Positions 55,349 through 64,000 of a stretch of 64,000 nt of DNA are shown here, one piece after another. The DNA lies in assembly GCF_900129635.1 (NCBI RefSeq), contig NZ_FSRB01000001.1, positions 3,387,501 through 3,451,500 on the forward strand, in the 5' to 3' direction. How positions within the stretch are numbered: position 1 is the stretch's first letter; each line of letters starts with the position of its first letter. Origin of the DNA: Singulisphaera sp. GP187 (GTDB lineage: Bacteria > Planctomycetota > Planctomycetia > Isosphaerales > Isosphaeraceae). The translations under genes and the position numbers were made by a program. Under the pieces are notes generated by a model. The model was not told the origin of the DNA, did no database searches, and saw only the letters and a program-made list of their open reading frames with translations.

Positions 55349-58300
55349 ATGCGACACGCGAATTCGAAAGCGAGCCAAAGGATGCGTGCGACCTGGGCAG
55401 GATGCCTGGCGGTGGCCTTCGGCGTGCTCTGGATTCCCGGCTCGACTCGGGGCGGCGAGCCGGCTCCGGCCACGCCTGTCCCTCCCGCGGCGGCGGCCCT
55501 CTCTCCGCCCTCCCCCCCCGCCGAGCCCGATCCCGAGTTGGCTGAGGCCGCGAAGGTCCTCACCGAGACCAAGGAGCGTCTCGACAAGCTGGGTAAGCTC
55601 TCCGAGAAAGAGGCCCCCTCCTCGACCAAGGCCCTCAAGGTCGTGCTCGAGGATCGGATCGCCCTCCTGGCGGCCATGGAAGAAGCCGCCAAGGCACTCA
55701 ACGAGGCGAAGAACCCCAAGAAGACCCCTGAGAGCCAGGCCGCCGAATGGAAGACCGACCTGGAGCGGATCACCGCGCAGCTCAAGCAGGCGGTCGAACA
55801 GCCCGACGACTTGCTCCCCTCGGTCTTCCGCAAAGCAACCGACAAGGTCGCCTCGAACGCGATCCTGGCGGAGATGAATGAGGCCATCGATGGCGCCAAG
55901 AACGACCTCAAGAAGTGGCAGGCGCGGCTCGACAAATTCCAATCGAACGCGGCAAGAAAGTCAGCGCACCCCCTCACGGCCCTGCAGGCGGAGCGCGACG
56001 CGATCCAGCAGCGGGTCGCGGCCCTGCCCCCGCGTCAGACGGAACGCGAGGCCGAACTGGCCGACGCCAAAACCGATGACGAGCGTTTGCTCGCCTCCGA
56101 GCGCCTGGCCAACATCGGCTGGGAGACCCGGGTCGAGAATAATCGGCTCCAGGCCCAGGAAGCCAAGATTGCCCTCCAGTCAAAGTTGACCGACCTTGAA
56201 GTCCTCGATCAGCAGGTTTGCGGGGCGCACGTCCGGAAAGCGTCCAAGACGCTTGAGCTGATGCAGGCACGCTACAAGTTTTTAACCGACCGCCAAGAAG
56301 ACCAACTCAAGCGGGACGCGGCCAGCGAACAAGCGCGCGCCGCGAAAACGGTCGATCCGCTCGCGCGGTATCAGAGCCGCGCCAAGGCGGCCCTGCTCGA
56401 ACTCGAGGCCGAGGCCCTGCGGTACGAAAAGGCGCTCGCTTCGAGCTCGTCCCCCTCGCTGGAAGAACAAACGAGCCTGGCCGATCGCGCGGTCACCGAC
56501 TTCGAGAACATCAAACGACTGCTCGACGATGACCTCATCAGCCAACTCGACGCCCTCCGCCTGAATAACGACTTCCGCCTCATTGGCCCACAACGTGCGA
56601 AGATCGCAAGCCAGGACCTGAAGCAAGCCGCATGGTGGTCGACCCATTACGATAACGCCCTGACCAGCGTGGAACTCGACCAGTTCAACGACCGGCGTAA
56701 CGACGAATACGAACACGAGACCCTGCTCGAGCAGATCCCCAAGTCGCGCTGGTCGGAAGCCACCGCGCTGTTCGCGGACCTCGATCGGCAACACGAGCTC
56801 CTGCTGGCACGGAACCGGGTCGTGCTCGAAAAGCTCGCCAGGCGGGCCGAGCAGACTCACGCCCAGGTGGTCCGCCGGCTCCGCGCGCTCGACGACCAGT
56901 ACGGCTTCATCCGCACCCATATCTTTTGGTTGCGCGACCAGGAGCCGGTCGGACTGGCCACCCTCGTGCAGGCAAAACGCGAGACGTTCCTCGTGGGCAA
57001 GTCGCTGATCCGGCTGGCCCAAGAGGCGGGCGATCGCCAACTCTGGGGCCGGGTCTCCGTGGAATTCGTCTGTGGTCTGCTCGGCCTCCTGATCCTCGTC
57101 TTGCCCCTGCTCCGGCTCCGCAAACGGCTCCTCCGCATGTCAGGGGAGACCCAACGCCTCGGCGCCGGGATCGTGGTCTGGCGAGGGATCCTGGTCAGCA
57201 TCGCCTACTCGGCGATCCTGCCGAGCTACATATGCCTGATGGCCTACACCGCGCGGCAGGCGGCCTGGCCGCGGACCCTGGCCGTGCCGGTCGCCTACGG
57301 CCTGGCGATGCTGGCCCCCCCCGCGTTTATCGCCGGCCTGGTCCGTTGGATGCTCCGCCCCAAAGGCTGGGCCGAAGAAACCTTGAAAGTGCCGGCGGAG
57401 GTGACCCGCCAGCTCTGCACGACCGTCCTCGCGCTGCTTGCGGCGGGAGTCCCGCTGCTCTTGCCGTCGTGGCTCCTGACCCGAGGCTGGCTCACTCCCG
57501 AAGGGCGGCCGGTCGCGTCCGGATCGCTCGGCCAAATCCTCGGCCTGGTGTTCGAGCTCATCGTGTGGGGCGTCGTCTTCCGACTGGCCCGGGGTCGCTC
57601 GCCCTTGATTCAGTGGCTCCAGCAATTCCCCACCCGGCTCGGTTGGCTGACCAAGCGACGACGCACCCTCTGCTGGTCGGTGCTCGCCGCGATCGGCGGG
57701 GTGATCATCCTCGATGGCGCGGGCTACAGCCACTCCGCGCGCCGACTGGCGCTGGGGGCCGGCCAGGGCCTGGTCGTGCTCAGCATCTGCTTCTGCGTCT
57801 ACCGCATGGTCCTCACCGCGATCGACCACCACGCCTGGCGTTGGATTCGGGTGGGCAACGCCCAGCTCGGGATCGAGGCCCCCATTGACGCGACCATGCC
57901 AGACGACCTGGCACTCCGGCTCCGCCAGATTACCGCTTATCTGACCCCGGTGCTGGCGCTGGTGCTGGCCGCCTGGATCTGGGACATCGACTGGGCCTTC
58001 TTCCGCTTCATCGGGTCGCAACCGCTCTGGAATATCGACTCCGCCACGCCGCCGGTCCGGGTCGGTGACTTCACCAAGTTTGCCCTGGCCATCGCCCTGA
58101 CCCTGGCGCTCTGGAAACACATGAGCACGCTGTTCGCGCTCGTCGTCTTCCCGCGAATGCGTGACGATCCCGGTGTCCGCTTCGCGGTCGTGACCCTCTG
58201 CCGTTACGTCGTGCTGGGGATCGGCGTGCTGTCCGGCCTCTCGGCGATCCATCTCGGCATGGAGAAGATCGGCGTGGTCCTGGCGGCCCTGGGTGTCGGC

Positions 58301-58975
58301 CTCGGGTTCGGCTTGCAGGAGATCGTCTCGAACTTCGTCTGCGGGATCATCCTCCTGCTCGAACGGCCGATCCGCGTCGGTGATACCGTCACGGTCTCGG
58401 GAATGACCGGCAAGGTGGAATTCATCAATATCCGCGCCACCACCATCACCAACGGTGAAAACCTGAGCATCATCGTTCCGAACCGAGCCTTCATCACCAG
58501 CGACCTGGTCAACTGGACCCTCAAAGACCGGATCATCCGCGTCTCGATCCGGATGAAGATCGCGCACGGAACCGATCCTGACCGCGTCGCCGACCAACTC
58601 CTGAACATCGCGCGCGAAGACGCCGACGTCCTACGAAACCCGGTCCCCGTCGCGTTCATGGAGGACTTCAGCGACTCGGCGCTGAACTTCGTACTCCACG
58701 TCCATGTGCCCGACCCAAGCCTTGGCGCCCGCGTTCGCCACCGCCTCTTCGCCCAAATTCAGCGCCGATTCACCGCCGAGGGGATCGAGATCCCCCTGCC
58801 CCGCCACGAGCTGCGGGTCCACTCGGGCTTCGACTCATCCGGCCGAATCTCCCTGACCCCGATCGAGTTCCCTCGGTTCGATCCCCCCTCGCGAACTCCC
58901 CCGAATCCCAAACTCTCGACCCAACCTGCCCCTCCGCCCGCCGTCGAATCATGCAACCGCGGGGTCGACGAGTAA
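55349..58975 (+). CDS. Large MscS-type mechanosensitive channel (MscK-like)
   Basis: 1,208 residues. A leader with signal peptide (about 13-35) precedes a long periplasmic coiled-coil region (about 60-560) and several transmembrane helices from about 570. The MscS core is at the C-terminus: VGLGFGLQEIVSNFVCGII near 980 lines the pore, and GDTVTVSGMTGKVEFINIRA begins the beta domain. These channels release solutes on osmotic downshock. Length and order resemble MscK/KefA proteins. ATG 55382 is an alternative start. Confidence 0.9.
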   Translation: MRHANSKASQRMRATWAGCLAVAFGVLWIPGSTRGGEPAPATPVPPAAAALSPPSPPAEPDPELAEAAKVLTETKERLDKLGKLSEKEAPSSTKALKVVLEDRIALLAAMEEAAKALNEAKNPKKTPESQAAEWKTDLERITAQLKQAVEQPDDLLPSVFRKATDKVASNAILAEMNEAIDGAKNDLKKWQARLDKFQSNAARKSAHPLTALQAERDAIQQRVAALPPRQTEREAELADAKTDDERLLASERLANIGWETRVENNRLQAQEAKIALQSKLTDLEVLDQQVCGAHVRKASKTLELMQARYKFLTDRQEDQLKRDAASEQARAAKTVDPLARYQSRAKAALLELEAEALRYEKALASSSSPSLEEQTSLADRAVTDFENIKRLLDDDLISQLDALRLNNDFRLIGPQRAKIASQDLKQAAWWSTHYDNALTSVELDQFNDRRNDEYEHETLLEQIPKSRWSEATALFADLDRQHELLLARNRVVLEKLARRAEQTHAQVVRRLRALDDQYGFIRTHIFWLRDQEPVGLATLVQAKRETFLVGKSLIRLAQEAGDRQLWGRVSVEFVCGLLGLLILVLPLLRLRKRLLRMSGETQRLGAGIVVWRGILVSIAYSAILPSYICLMAYTARQAAWPRTLAVPVAYGLAMLAPPAFIAGLVRWMLRPKGWAEETLKVPAEVTRQLCTTVLALLAAGVPLLLPSWLLTRGWLTPEGRPVASGSLGQILGLVFELIVWGVVFRLARGRSPLIQWLQQFPTRLGWLTKRRRTLCWSVLAAIGGVIILDGAGYSHSARRLALGAGQGLVVLSICFCVYRMVLTAIDHHAWRWIRVGNAQLGIEAPIDATMPDDLALRLRQITAYLTPVLALVLAAWIWDIDWAFFRFIGSQPLWNIDSATPPVRVGDFTKFALAIALTLALWKHMSTLFALVVFPRMRDDPGVRFAVVTLCRYVVLGIGVLSGLSAIHLGMEKIGVVLAALGVGLGFGLQEIVSNFVCGIILLLERPIRVGDTVTVSGMTGKVEFINIRATTITNGENLSIIVPNRAFITSDLVNWTLKDRIIRVSIRMKIAHGTDPDRVADQLLNIAREDADVLRNPVPVAFMEDFSDSALNFVLHVHVPDPSLGARVRHRLFAQIQRRFTAEGIEIPLPRHELRVHSGFDSSGRISLTPIEFPRFDPPSRTPPNPKLSTQPAPPPAVESCNRGVDE

Positions 58976-59518
58976 CGGTTCTTCCAAAGCCAATCCGACA
59001 CGCCTGCTGAAGTTGATCAGCAAGACGTGGCCAGCGAATTCCTTGGGTCGCAACGAGCCTCGGGTGGCAACACGCCACCCGAGGCCGCCCCATGGCTCGA
59101 GGGCACCGAGGAACGCGTCCAAACTCATCATTAAACACAAAAAACAACTAAATCCAACACATACACATTCGACCCATCCAGACGGGACAACAACCGACGA
59201 GGAGAAATGCCCCATATTGTGCAATCAGCGACCATATTGACGAACCTCCAATTTGATTAAATCTTGACATGCAAACAGACACAATATATACGCCTGCTGA
59301 CGCAGTGTTCATCCCAGGGTCGCGTCCCTCGCTCGCTTTGGTTGCGGTCCTCGAATCTCCTCGCGGTATTATTGACTAAATCCATTGGTGTTAAGGTGGG
59401 GCTTCGCCCCACACCCGGATGGTCAGGTATAGGAAATAGTGAGACTCGGCCGGCAACCTGACTTCTGAGCTAGTATCTGGCAAGGACGCTTGGCTTTTGG
59501 GAAATGAGTGAGGAGAGA
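58976..59518. other. Intergenic region with hairpins and a candidate promoter
   Basis: A perfect 12-bp stem (GCCTCGGGTGGC / GCCACCCGAGGC) at 59057-59085 could end the channel transcript. A second small hairpin with a TTCG loop is at 59396-59412. From about 59110 on the DNA is A/T richer than the surroundings. Confidence 0.55.
59264..59292 (+). promoter_or_regulatory. Candidate promoter for the small membrane protein
   Basis: TTGACA at 59264-59269 with TATATA at 59285-59290 (15 apart) or TATACG at 59287-59292 (17 apart). It points at the small gene at 59519, about 230 bases downstream. Confidence 0.3.
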
Positions 59519-59698
59519 ATGAAATACGTAATATCCGGATGTTTTTTTATTTTATTTTTGATCATAGCCATTTTTGCTATTAATTCGCTTACGGCTGATG
59601 GATTTATTGGACATTTGTCCGCGTACCTTCTAATTGCATGCTTCGTTCTGGTCGTTTTTGTGCTGTTTGCACTAATTGTGGCGAAGGTGTTGACGTAA
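59519..59698 (+). CDS. Hypothetical small two-helix membrane protein
   Basis: 59 residues, MKYVISGCFFILFLIIAIFA then a second hydrophobic run (AYLLIACFVLVVFVLFALIV). AGGAG precedes ATG 59519 by only three bases, so the start is not secure; ATG 59504 is in frame. The A/T-rich codon use differs from the rest of the window, pointing to foreign origin. No family recognised. Confidence 0.4.
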   Translation: MKYVISGCFFILFLIIAIFAINSLTADGFIGHLSAYLLIACFVLVVFVLFALIVAKVLT

Positions 59699-59740
59699 AC
59701 CGCCGATTTCTTGATCGCCTGGAGTCGGAGGACTACTAGT

Positions 59741-59850
59741 GGCCAGACACTCAGGATGGGCACGACAGGGATTCTGGGCAATTTATTGGGGTCGGCTTTT
59801 TGGCTATTCTCCCGAAACCTCCCAAAACTCCCCACTGAAGTGCTTGGCGA
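59741..59850. repeat. MITE-like repeat, copy 2
   Basis: Left end GGCCAGACACTCAGGATGGG, then ATTCTGGGCAATTTATT; right end AAGTGCTTGGC. Imperfect inverted ends. Matches 63571-63731 over its left third and at the right end. Confidence 0.6.
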
Positions 59851-59886
59851 TATGCCCGCCCCTTCCCCGCGCCGTCGCTCGACCGG

Positions 59887-60051
59887 GTGAAGCAAATCAT
59901 CACATCACTCCCGCCTTCCAATGCAGGTTTCAAACCCGGCCCGATCGTCCTGATCGCCTTCTCTGACCACGGTGTGTGGGTGACGCGATCGTACGACAGA
60001 AGAGCACTCTCGCCCGCGGTCCAGAACGTACTGACGCTCCTTTCAGGATGA
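59887..60051 (+). pseudogene. C-terminal remnant of an unknown protein
   Basis: From GTG 59887 the frame reads VKQIITSLPPSNAGFKPGP, then LIAFSDHGVWVTRSYDRRAL and ends LTLLSG with TGA at 60049. It has protein-like character but no upstream part and no start signal, directly after a MITE-like repeat. Probably the tail of a disrupted gene. Confidence 0.3.
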
Positions 60052-60229
60052 CTCAATGCGCGCACAGGGTGCACGAACTGGATAATATCATCGTTGCCCT
60101 TGAGCCTGCATCGCCCGGCAGTCAAGCCTGTCCATCGGCAAACCGCGAACAAGCTCGTAAACGCCCGAGGCTTTCACCCAAACATCATTAAGATATACAT
60201 GTTAGCAAAATTGCATATCGAGTGGCAGA

Positions 60230-60702
60230 CTACGGCACAATGACCAACCGAAACTGCTGACCAGATTCAACGGCTTCTTGGAGGAACCGCTCGCAGAGCT
60301 GGAATTCCTCCAAAAGTTCCCTGTGATATCGTTCGAAATCCTGTGCCGAATGCGTGGGCAACTTGATGGCATCGCGGTTATTTTCAAGGTAACCACGGAG
60401 AGCCTGCATTGTTCTCAATCCCTGAACCGAGTCAAACCATTCGCCAGTTTGATCTCGAACGGAGAGCGGTTCACCTGTAATATCTCGGATTTCGAGGCCC
60501 GGCTCTTCCTCGCGTAAACCCTCGAAATACTCCATTTGCGCCATTTCGGAATCCGCAGCGGTAGACATCTCTGTCCAATCGAAATAACATGAAAGCTCAG
60601 GGACAGCAAGCGCCTTTGTTAGCAGATCCAGTTCGTCCGATAGACGCATCATCTTACAGCAGTCGTCGGCCGTCTCCTTGAATGGACGACAGCGGATCTC
60701 GA
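60230..60702 (-). pseudogene. Hypothetical gene, main part, split by IS66
   Basis: Removing the IS66 element and one target duplication joins this part to 63327-63345 and gives an uninterrupted 163-residue protein starting MGSAIWIEIRCRPFKETADD. The protein is acidic and helical, with WTEMSTAADSEMAQMEYFEG and a C-terminal stretch FRLVIVP. No family recognised. In its present state the frame can only start inside the IS. Confidence 0.7.
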
Positions 60703-60777
60703 GTAAGCGCTCGAGATTCCCAGGGGGGAGGCCGCGATTGGCACTCCCGTCACTCCGCGCATCGGACCGCCCTTGGA

Positions 60778-62448
60778 TCACTTCCGCTTGCGACGATCCG
60801 CTCGTTTTGCGTCGCGACGCCGTGCCCGCTCACGTGATTCCTCCAGGCGATGCGTCAGCACGTGTCCCGGATGGTTCCGAGCCCACCGATCGGGCAAGAG
60901 GTCCTCGACTCGTTCCGGGGCCACGCTCAGCGTCATCAGCACGTCCTTGACGTAGGCCCACGGCTCCAGACGATGACGCTTCGCCCCTGCCACTATCGTG
61001 CTCAACACCGCCGCTCGCGGTCCCGCATCCACATTCCCCAGGAACAACCAATTCTTCCGGCCGATGGCTTGGTCGCGGAGGCGACGCTCCGCCACGTTGT
61101 TGTCGATCGTCAGCCGGCCGTCCTCGGTGTAGCGGCACAACGCCTTCCACTGATTCCGCGCATAGGTCAGAGCCTGGCCCAACGCCGATTTCGGCAGCGA
61201 CTGGTCCGCAAGCCGATCGAGGTCCCCTCGAAGCCGTTCCAGGATCGGCACCGCTTCTTGCGCACGCAGGGCCTGTCTCGCCTCAACGGACAACCCTCGG
61301 GCGCGATCCTCCACGTCGTATAACCGGCGGATCGCTTCCAGGATCAAACCCGCGTTCCCCGGCGACGACGACCGCGCATCGTAGAACTTGCGGCGGGCGT
61401 GCGCCCAGCAAGCGACTTCAAGGATCGCCGAAGGCGACCCGAGATAGAGTCCGTCATATCCGGCATATGCGTCAGCCTGAAGATAACCCGCGAAGCCGGC
61501 GAGGAACGTCGCCGGCCCGTCGCGTTTGCGACTCGCCGTATGGTCGTACACGTCGTAGGAATGATCCTCGTCCCCATGATAGAGCCAGAACCGTGTCGTC
61601 AGGCTCCCGGGAGCCTCGCCGCCCAGCGCCTTGACGGGGGTGTCATCGGTCCAGATCACCGGAGATTGGAGCACGAGCTGCTTCTGGAGGTCGTAGAGCG
61701 GCCCCATCAACTCGGCGGCCTTGCGGACCCAATCGCACAGCGTCGCACGCGGCAGGTGCAAACCGTAGCGAACCGAGATGTCCTCGAAGCGGTACAGGGT
61801 CAAGTGATCGATAAACTTGGAAATCAGCAATTGCGAAAGCAGACCCGCTCCCGCGATGCACCCCGGGAGCGGCCGCTCCGGTCCGTCGGGGCTTTTCACA
61901 CCGTCGTGGCAGTGCGAGCACGCGTACTTGGGAAGGACGTGGACCCGGACCTCCAGGCGAGCCGGGATGAATTCGAGCTCACGCCGCTCATCCTCGCCGA
62001 TGCGTGCCTTGGACCGGCCGCAGCATGAGCAAGTCTTGTCCGCCTCGGGCACGTCATGTTCGATGCGGACCTGGGGCAGGCGGCTGAAATCCAGCGTCCG
62101 CGATGGCCGGGACTTCCTCGGAGCGGCCGGCGTCGGGGCCTCCGGTTCGGCCTCGGGAGTCACCTCGAGGTCCTCGCCGAACGCGAAGAGATGACCTTGT
62201 CCGGGATCGTCGCATCGTTCGCTACGTCGCCCGTAGACATAGCGGCGGTACCGCTCCAACTCCTGGCGCAGGCGGTCGTTCTCTTGCGCCAACTCCTCAT
62301 TGGCCCTGGTGGCTTGATCGAGTGCGGCGAGCAGGTCCTGGATCCGTTGCTGCATCGCATCGACGGGAGGGGCCGCGTCGCCAGAGACTGGCGGCGACGC
62401 GGGCGATTCGGGGCCGGATTGGGCATTTCGACCGAGAGGAATAGTCAT
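60778..62448 (-). CDS. tnpC: IS66 transposase TnpC
   Basis: 556 residues from ATG 62448. Family features: a coiled coil near 30-60 (ANEELAQENDRLRQELERYR), a zinc-binding CSCCGRSKARIGEDERRE region, the DDE catalytic core with IWTDDTPVK near 284 and QADAYAGYDGLY near 336, and the C-terminal NNVAERRLRD. Intact. It carries out transposition with the two accessory proteins. Confidence 0.93.
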   Translation of the reverse strand: MTIPLGRNAQSGPESPASPPVSGDAAPPVDAMQQRIQDLLAALDQATRANEELAQENDRLRQELERYRRYVYGRRSERCDDPGQGHLFAFGEDLEVTPEAEPEAPTPAAPRKSRPSRTLDFSRLPQVRIEHDVPEADKTCSCCGRSKARIGEDERRELEFIPARLEVRVHVLPKYACSHCHDGVKSPDGPERPLPGCIAGAGLLSQLLISKFIDHLTLYRFEDISVRYGLHLPRATLCDWVRKAAELMGPLYDLQKQLVLQSPVIWTDDTPVKALGGEAPGSLTTRFWLYHGDEDHSYDVYDHTASRKRDGPATFLAGFAGYLQADAYAGYDGLYLGSPSAILEVACWAHARRKFYDARSSSPGNAGLILEAIRRLYDVEDRARGLSVEARQALRAQEAVPILERLRGDLDRLADQSLPKSALGQALTYARNQWKALCRYTEDGRLTIDNNVAERRLRDQAIGRKNWLFLGNVDAGPRAAVLSTIVAGAKRHRLEPWAYVKDVLMTLSVAPERVEDLLPDRWARNHPGHVLTHRLEESRERARRRDAKRADRRKRK

Positions 62449-62479
62449 CACTTGAATTATCGCATGCTCACCTCTGATT

Positions 62480-62866
62480 TCAAGTGGTTTTCCCGGGATT
62501 CTCCCTGTTTTTCTCAGGCCTCCGGTATCGTTTTCGTTGCTGGGCGTTCCCCAGGTCGATGCCGCCCAGGAGCATGGCGAGTTGGGCGGACCGGAGTTCG
62601 ATCGGGGCGTCGGAGGAGGGCCGGAGGGGGACCTGGAACGAGCCGGCTTCGAGGCGATAGTACCAGATCGCCAGGCCATCGACATTCCAGTAGAGGATCT
62701 TGATGCGATCACGTCGGCGATTCAGGAAGAGGAAGAGATGGCCGGAGAGGAGCTCCTCCTGAGGGAAGGCTTGGCTGACGATTCCCGAGAGCCCGTCAAA
62801 GCTTTTTCTGAGGTCGACGGAGTCGGCGTGAAGGAGGATCCGCACGGTGTGTGGGACGCTCAACAT
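62480..62866 (-). CDS. tnpB: IS66 accessory protein TnpB
   Basis: 128 residues. The family pattern is clear: SVDLRKSFDGLSGIV near 16, SGHLFLFLNRRRDRIKILYW near 41, and DGLAIWYYRLEAGSF near 63. Its ATG overlaps the end of tnpA by seven bases, a translational coupling usual for IS66. Confidence 0.93.
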   Translation of the reverse strand: MLSVPHTVRILLHADSVDLRKSFDGLSGIVSQAFPQEELLSGHLFLFLNRRRDRIKILYWNVDGLAIWYYRLEAGSFQVPLRPSSDAPIELRSAQLAMLLGGIDLGNAQQRKRYRRPEKNRENPGKTT

Positions 62867-63237
62867 GAGGTGTCCTCCATCCTCGCCGCGACGCGGGCGA
62901 CGGTCTCGACGACCCGGCAGACGAGTTCGTCGCCCGCGGCGATGGGCAGGAGGATTCGTCCGCCGTCGGGGAGTCGGATGGTGAGGAATTCAGCGGAATC
63001 GCCGGATCGCGACTCGGGGGCGGCGGCGAGGATGACCGGCACGAATGCCGGTTCGCGAGCCGGAGAGGGGACAGGGCCAGGCGAATCCGAGGCGAGGCGT
63101 CGCTTCCAAGCGTGGAAAGACGCGGTCGAGATCCCTTGGCCGTGGCAGAACTGGCCGATGGTGAGACCGCTGTCGGACTGCTGTTGCAGTCGCCGACGCC
63201 AGAGGACTGGGAGGGCAGGATTGGCGGCACGTGGCAT
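62860..63237 (-). CDS. tnpA: IS66 accessory protein TnpA
   Basis: 125 residues from ATG 63237, with GGAG eight bases upstream. The helix-turn-helix region LTIGQFCHGQGISTASFHAW identifies it. It is followed by a Pro/Ala-rich linker and a beta domain near FLTIRLPDGGRILLP. First gene of the IS66 operon. Confidence 0.88.
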   Translation of the reverse strand: MPRAANPALPVLWRRRLQQQSDSGLTIGQFCHGQGISTASFHAWKRRLASDSPGPVPSPAREPAFVPVILAAAPESRSGDSAEFLTIRLPDGGRILLPIAAGDELVCRVVETVARVAARMEDTSC

Positions 63238-63318
63238 CTTCTGACTCCGGAGGACGAACAAAATGGTCCGTCTTCCAGGCTATCAGGCGGCACAAGACTG
63301 GCTATTTCGAGCGCTTAC

Positions 63319-63345
63319 GATCTCGATCCAGATCGCAGAACCCAT
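63319..63345 (-). pseudogene. Start of the hypothetical gene split by IS66
   Basis: ATG 63345, with AGGAG nine bases upstream, encodes MGSAIW and then enters the target duplication. It joins in frame to 60702 when the IS is removed. Confidence 0.7.
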
Positions 63346-63570
63346 GTGGCCTCGCTCCTGATGCCGAAAACACTGCGGAAGCCGCTCTTCTGCCCGACGC
63401 TCCCGAACGAGATTCCGAACCCTGAGTCGACAACGCTTCAATCCCCGTGCTTAACGCTCCGGCCGAAGATCGGATTTTACCTGCAAATAACTGCAGTCGA
63501 CAGCGCCGAGAACATCTAACTGACTTCGCCTTGATATGACCCTCCAGATGGTTTCTCCATGTGGATCCGA

Positions 63571-63731
63571 GGCCAGGCACCCAAGACAGGCACGAAAGGG
63601 ATTCTGGGCAGTTTATTATGGAGTCGGTAGCCAGACACCCAAGGTGGGGAGGCCTGAATAGTGAACCCTGTCCGCAGTCACGCACTCAGCATCCCTAAAT
63701 CTCTCAACCCTCCCTAATTAAGTGCCTGGCC
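63571..63731. repeat. MITE-like repeat, copy 3
   Basis: Perfect 10-bp inverted ends, GGCCAGGCAC at 63571 and GTGCCTGGCC ending at 63731. An internal second left end (GCCAGACACCCAAGG) lies near 63630. The right portion is tandemly duplicated. Confidence 0.65.
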
Positions 63732-63810
63732 ACTTGCACCTGCACCGCACTCAGCATCCCTAAATCTCTCAACCCTCCCTAATTAAGTGCCTGGCCACTT
63801 GCACCTGCAC
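63681..63810. repeat. 65-bp tandem repeat, two identical units
   Basis: Units 63681-63745 and 63746-63810 are identical, each starting CGCACTCAGCATCCCTAAAT. They include the right end of the MITE-like element. Confidence 0.95.
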
Positions 63811-64000
63811 AGGTACGGATGATGCCCGCCAGGAGAGGTAGATTGAGGACCTCCATCCGGAAGCCCTCATGCAGAAGCCCATCAACGTCGCCGACCTTTG
63901 GCGGGAAGCAGGGTAATGGGCCGCTCCTCTCGGCTTTAACCAGAGGCCGGGACGGACTCGGGTCGGTTCCCGCCCTTGCGTTCTGCTATTACCGCCTGAA

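Larger units (their letters stand above)
59699..60229. other. Repeat-rich gap with a gene remnant
   Basis: Holds MITE-like copy 2 (59741-59850) and a 54-codon remnant (59887-60051). Nothing intact is seen. Confidence 0.5.
60703..63318 (-). mobile_element. IS66-family insertion sequence, intact
   Basis: 2,616 bp. Ends are GTAAGCGCTCGAGATTCCCAG at the left and the complement of GTAAGCGCTCGAAATAGCCAG at the right. A perfect 8-bp duplication GATCTCGA flanks it at 60695-60702 and 63319-63326. It encodes TnpA, TnpB and TnpC in order. The perfect duplication implies recent insertion. Confidence 0.96.
63346..64000. other. Right end, repeats only
   Basis: No intact gene. MITE-like copy 3 and a tandem repeat (separate entries). 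63842-63916 encodes a 24-codon protein-like tail (LHPEALMQKPINVADLWREA) without a start; probably a remnant. Confidence 0.5.

Noticed and set aside
57140..58597. 485-codon reverse frame opposite the channel gene
   Set aside because: Covers the conserved MscS domain on the other strand; sequence is an Asp/Gln/Gly-rich shadow.

Overview
The window is high-GC chromosomal DNA from a planctomycete, probably of the Isosphaeraceae type. That placement is an inference from gene content. The markers are paired DUF1549/DUF1553 and DUF1501 proteins, a DUF1559 pseudopilin, secreted WD40 and cytochrome-like proteins, an ECF sigma factor fused to a membrane and export-type C-terminus, and a LEPR-like N-terminal motif. 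No rRNA, tRNA or CRISPR array was found.

Layout. 1-14 kb is mostly housekeeping: the start of a glycosyltransferase (cut by the window edge), hemL and hemB (tetrapyrrole synthesis), ribBA (riboflavin), a TlpA-type thioredoxin protein and a DUF1549/DUF1553 protein. A first group II intron sits at 6.3-8.2 kb. 13.7-23.4 kb is accessory: an NsrR-like regulator divergent from a mono-haem protein, a Tat-exported ferritin-like protein between two 158-bp direct repeats, a second nearly identical group II intron, a frameshifted DUF4058 gene and an IS4-family element. 23.4-29.8 kb holds a DUF1501 / PPC-domain / cytochrome-WD40 run, probably one transcription unit. An IS630 element and an IS701-like element follow, 42 bp apart, each with target duplications.

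32.9-42.8 kb encodes mostly secreted proteins (a seven-bladed WD40 propeller, a metzincin protease with FG-GAP repeats, the fused ECF sigma factor, a DUF1559 pseudopilin). 43-44.2 kb contains two broken toxin-antitoxin modules: parD with a frameshifted parE, and a phd/vapC pair whose antitoxin start was flipped by a ~100-bp inversion. 44.7-47.8 kb is a TGS GTPase followed by two response-regulator fusions. 48.7-51.4 kb has sugar and oxidoreductase genes (aldose epimerase, Ldh-type dehydrogenase, rbsD). 51.5-59 kb has a secreted gingipain-like protein lacking the usual Cys, a CobB/CbiA-like protein with degenerate active sites, and a large MscS-type channel. The last 5 kb is repeat-rich and carries an intact IS66 element with a perfect 8-bp duplication; removing it restores a small hypothetical gene.

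The most notable points are sequence-level histories that can be read directly: two group II introns at the same position of a dispersed palindromic repeat, the inverted antitoxin, the IS66-split gene, a MITE-like family with three copies, and a candidate NsrR operator next to a promoter-like sequence.
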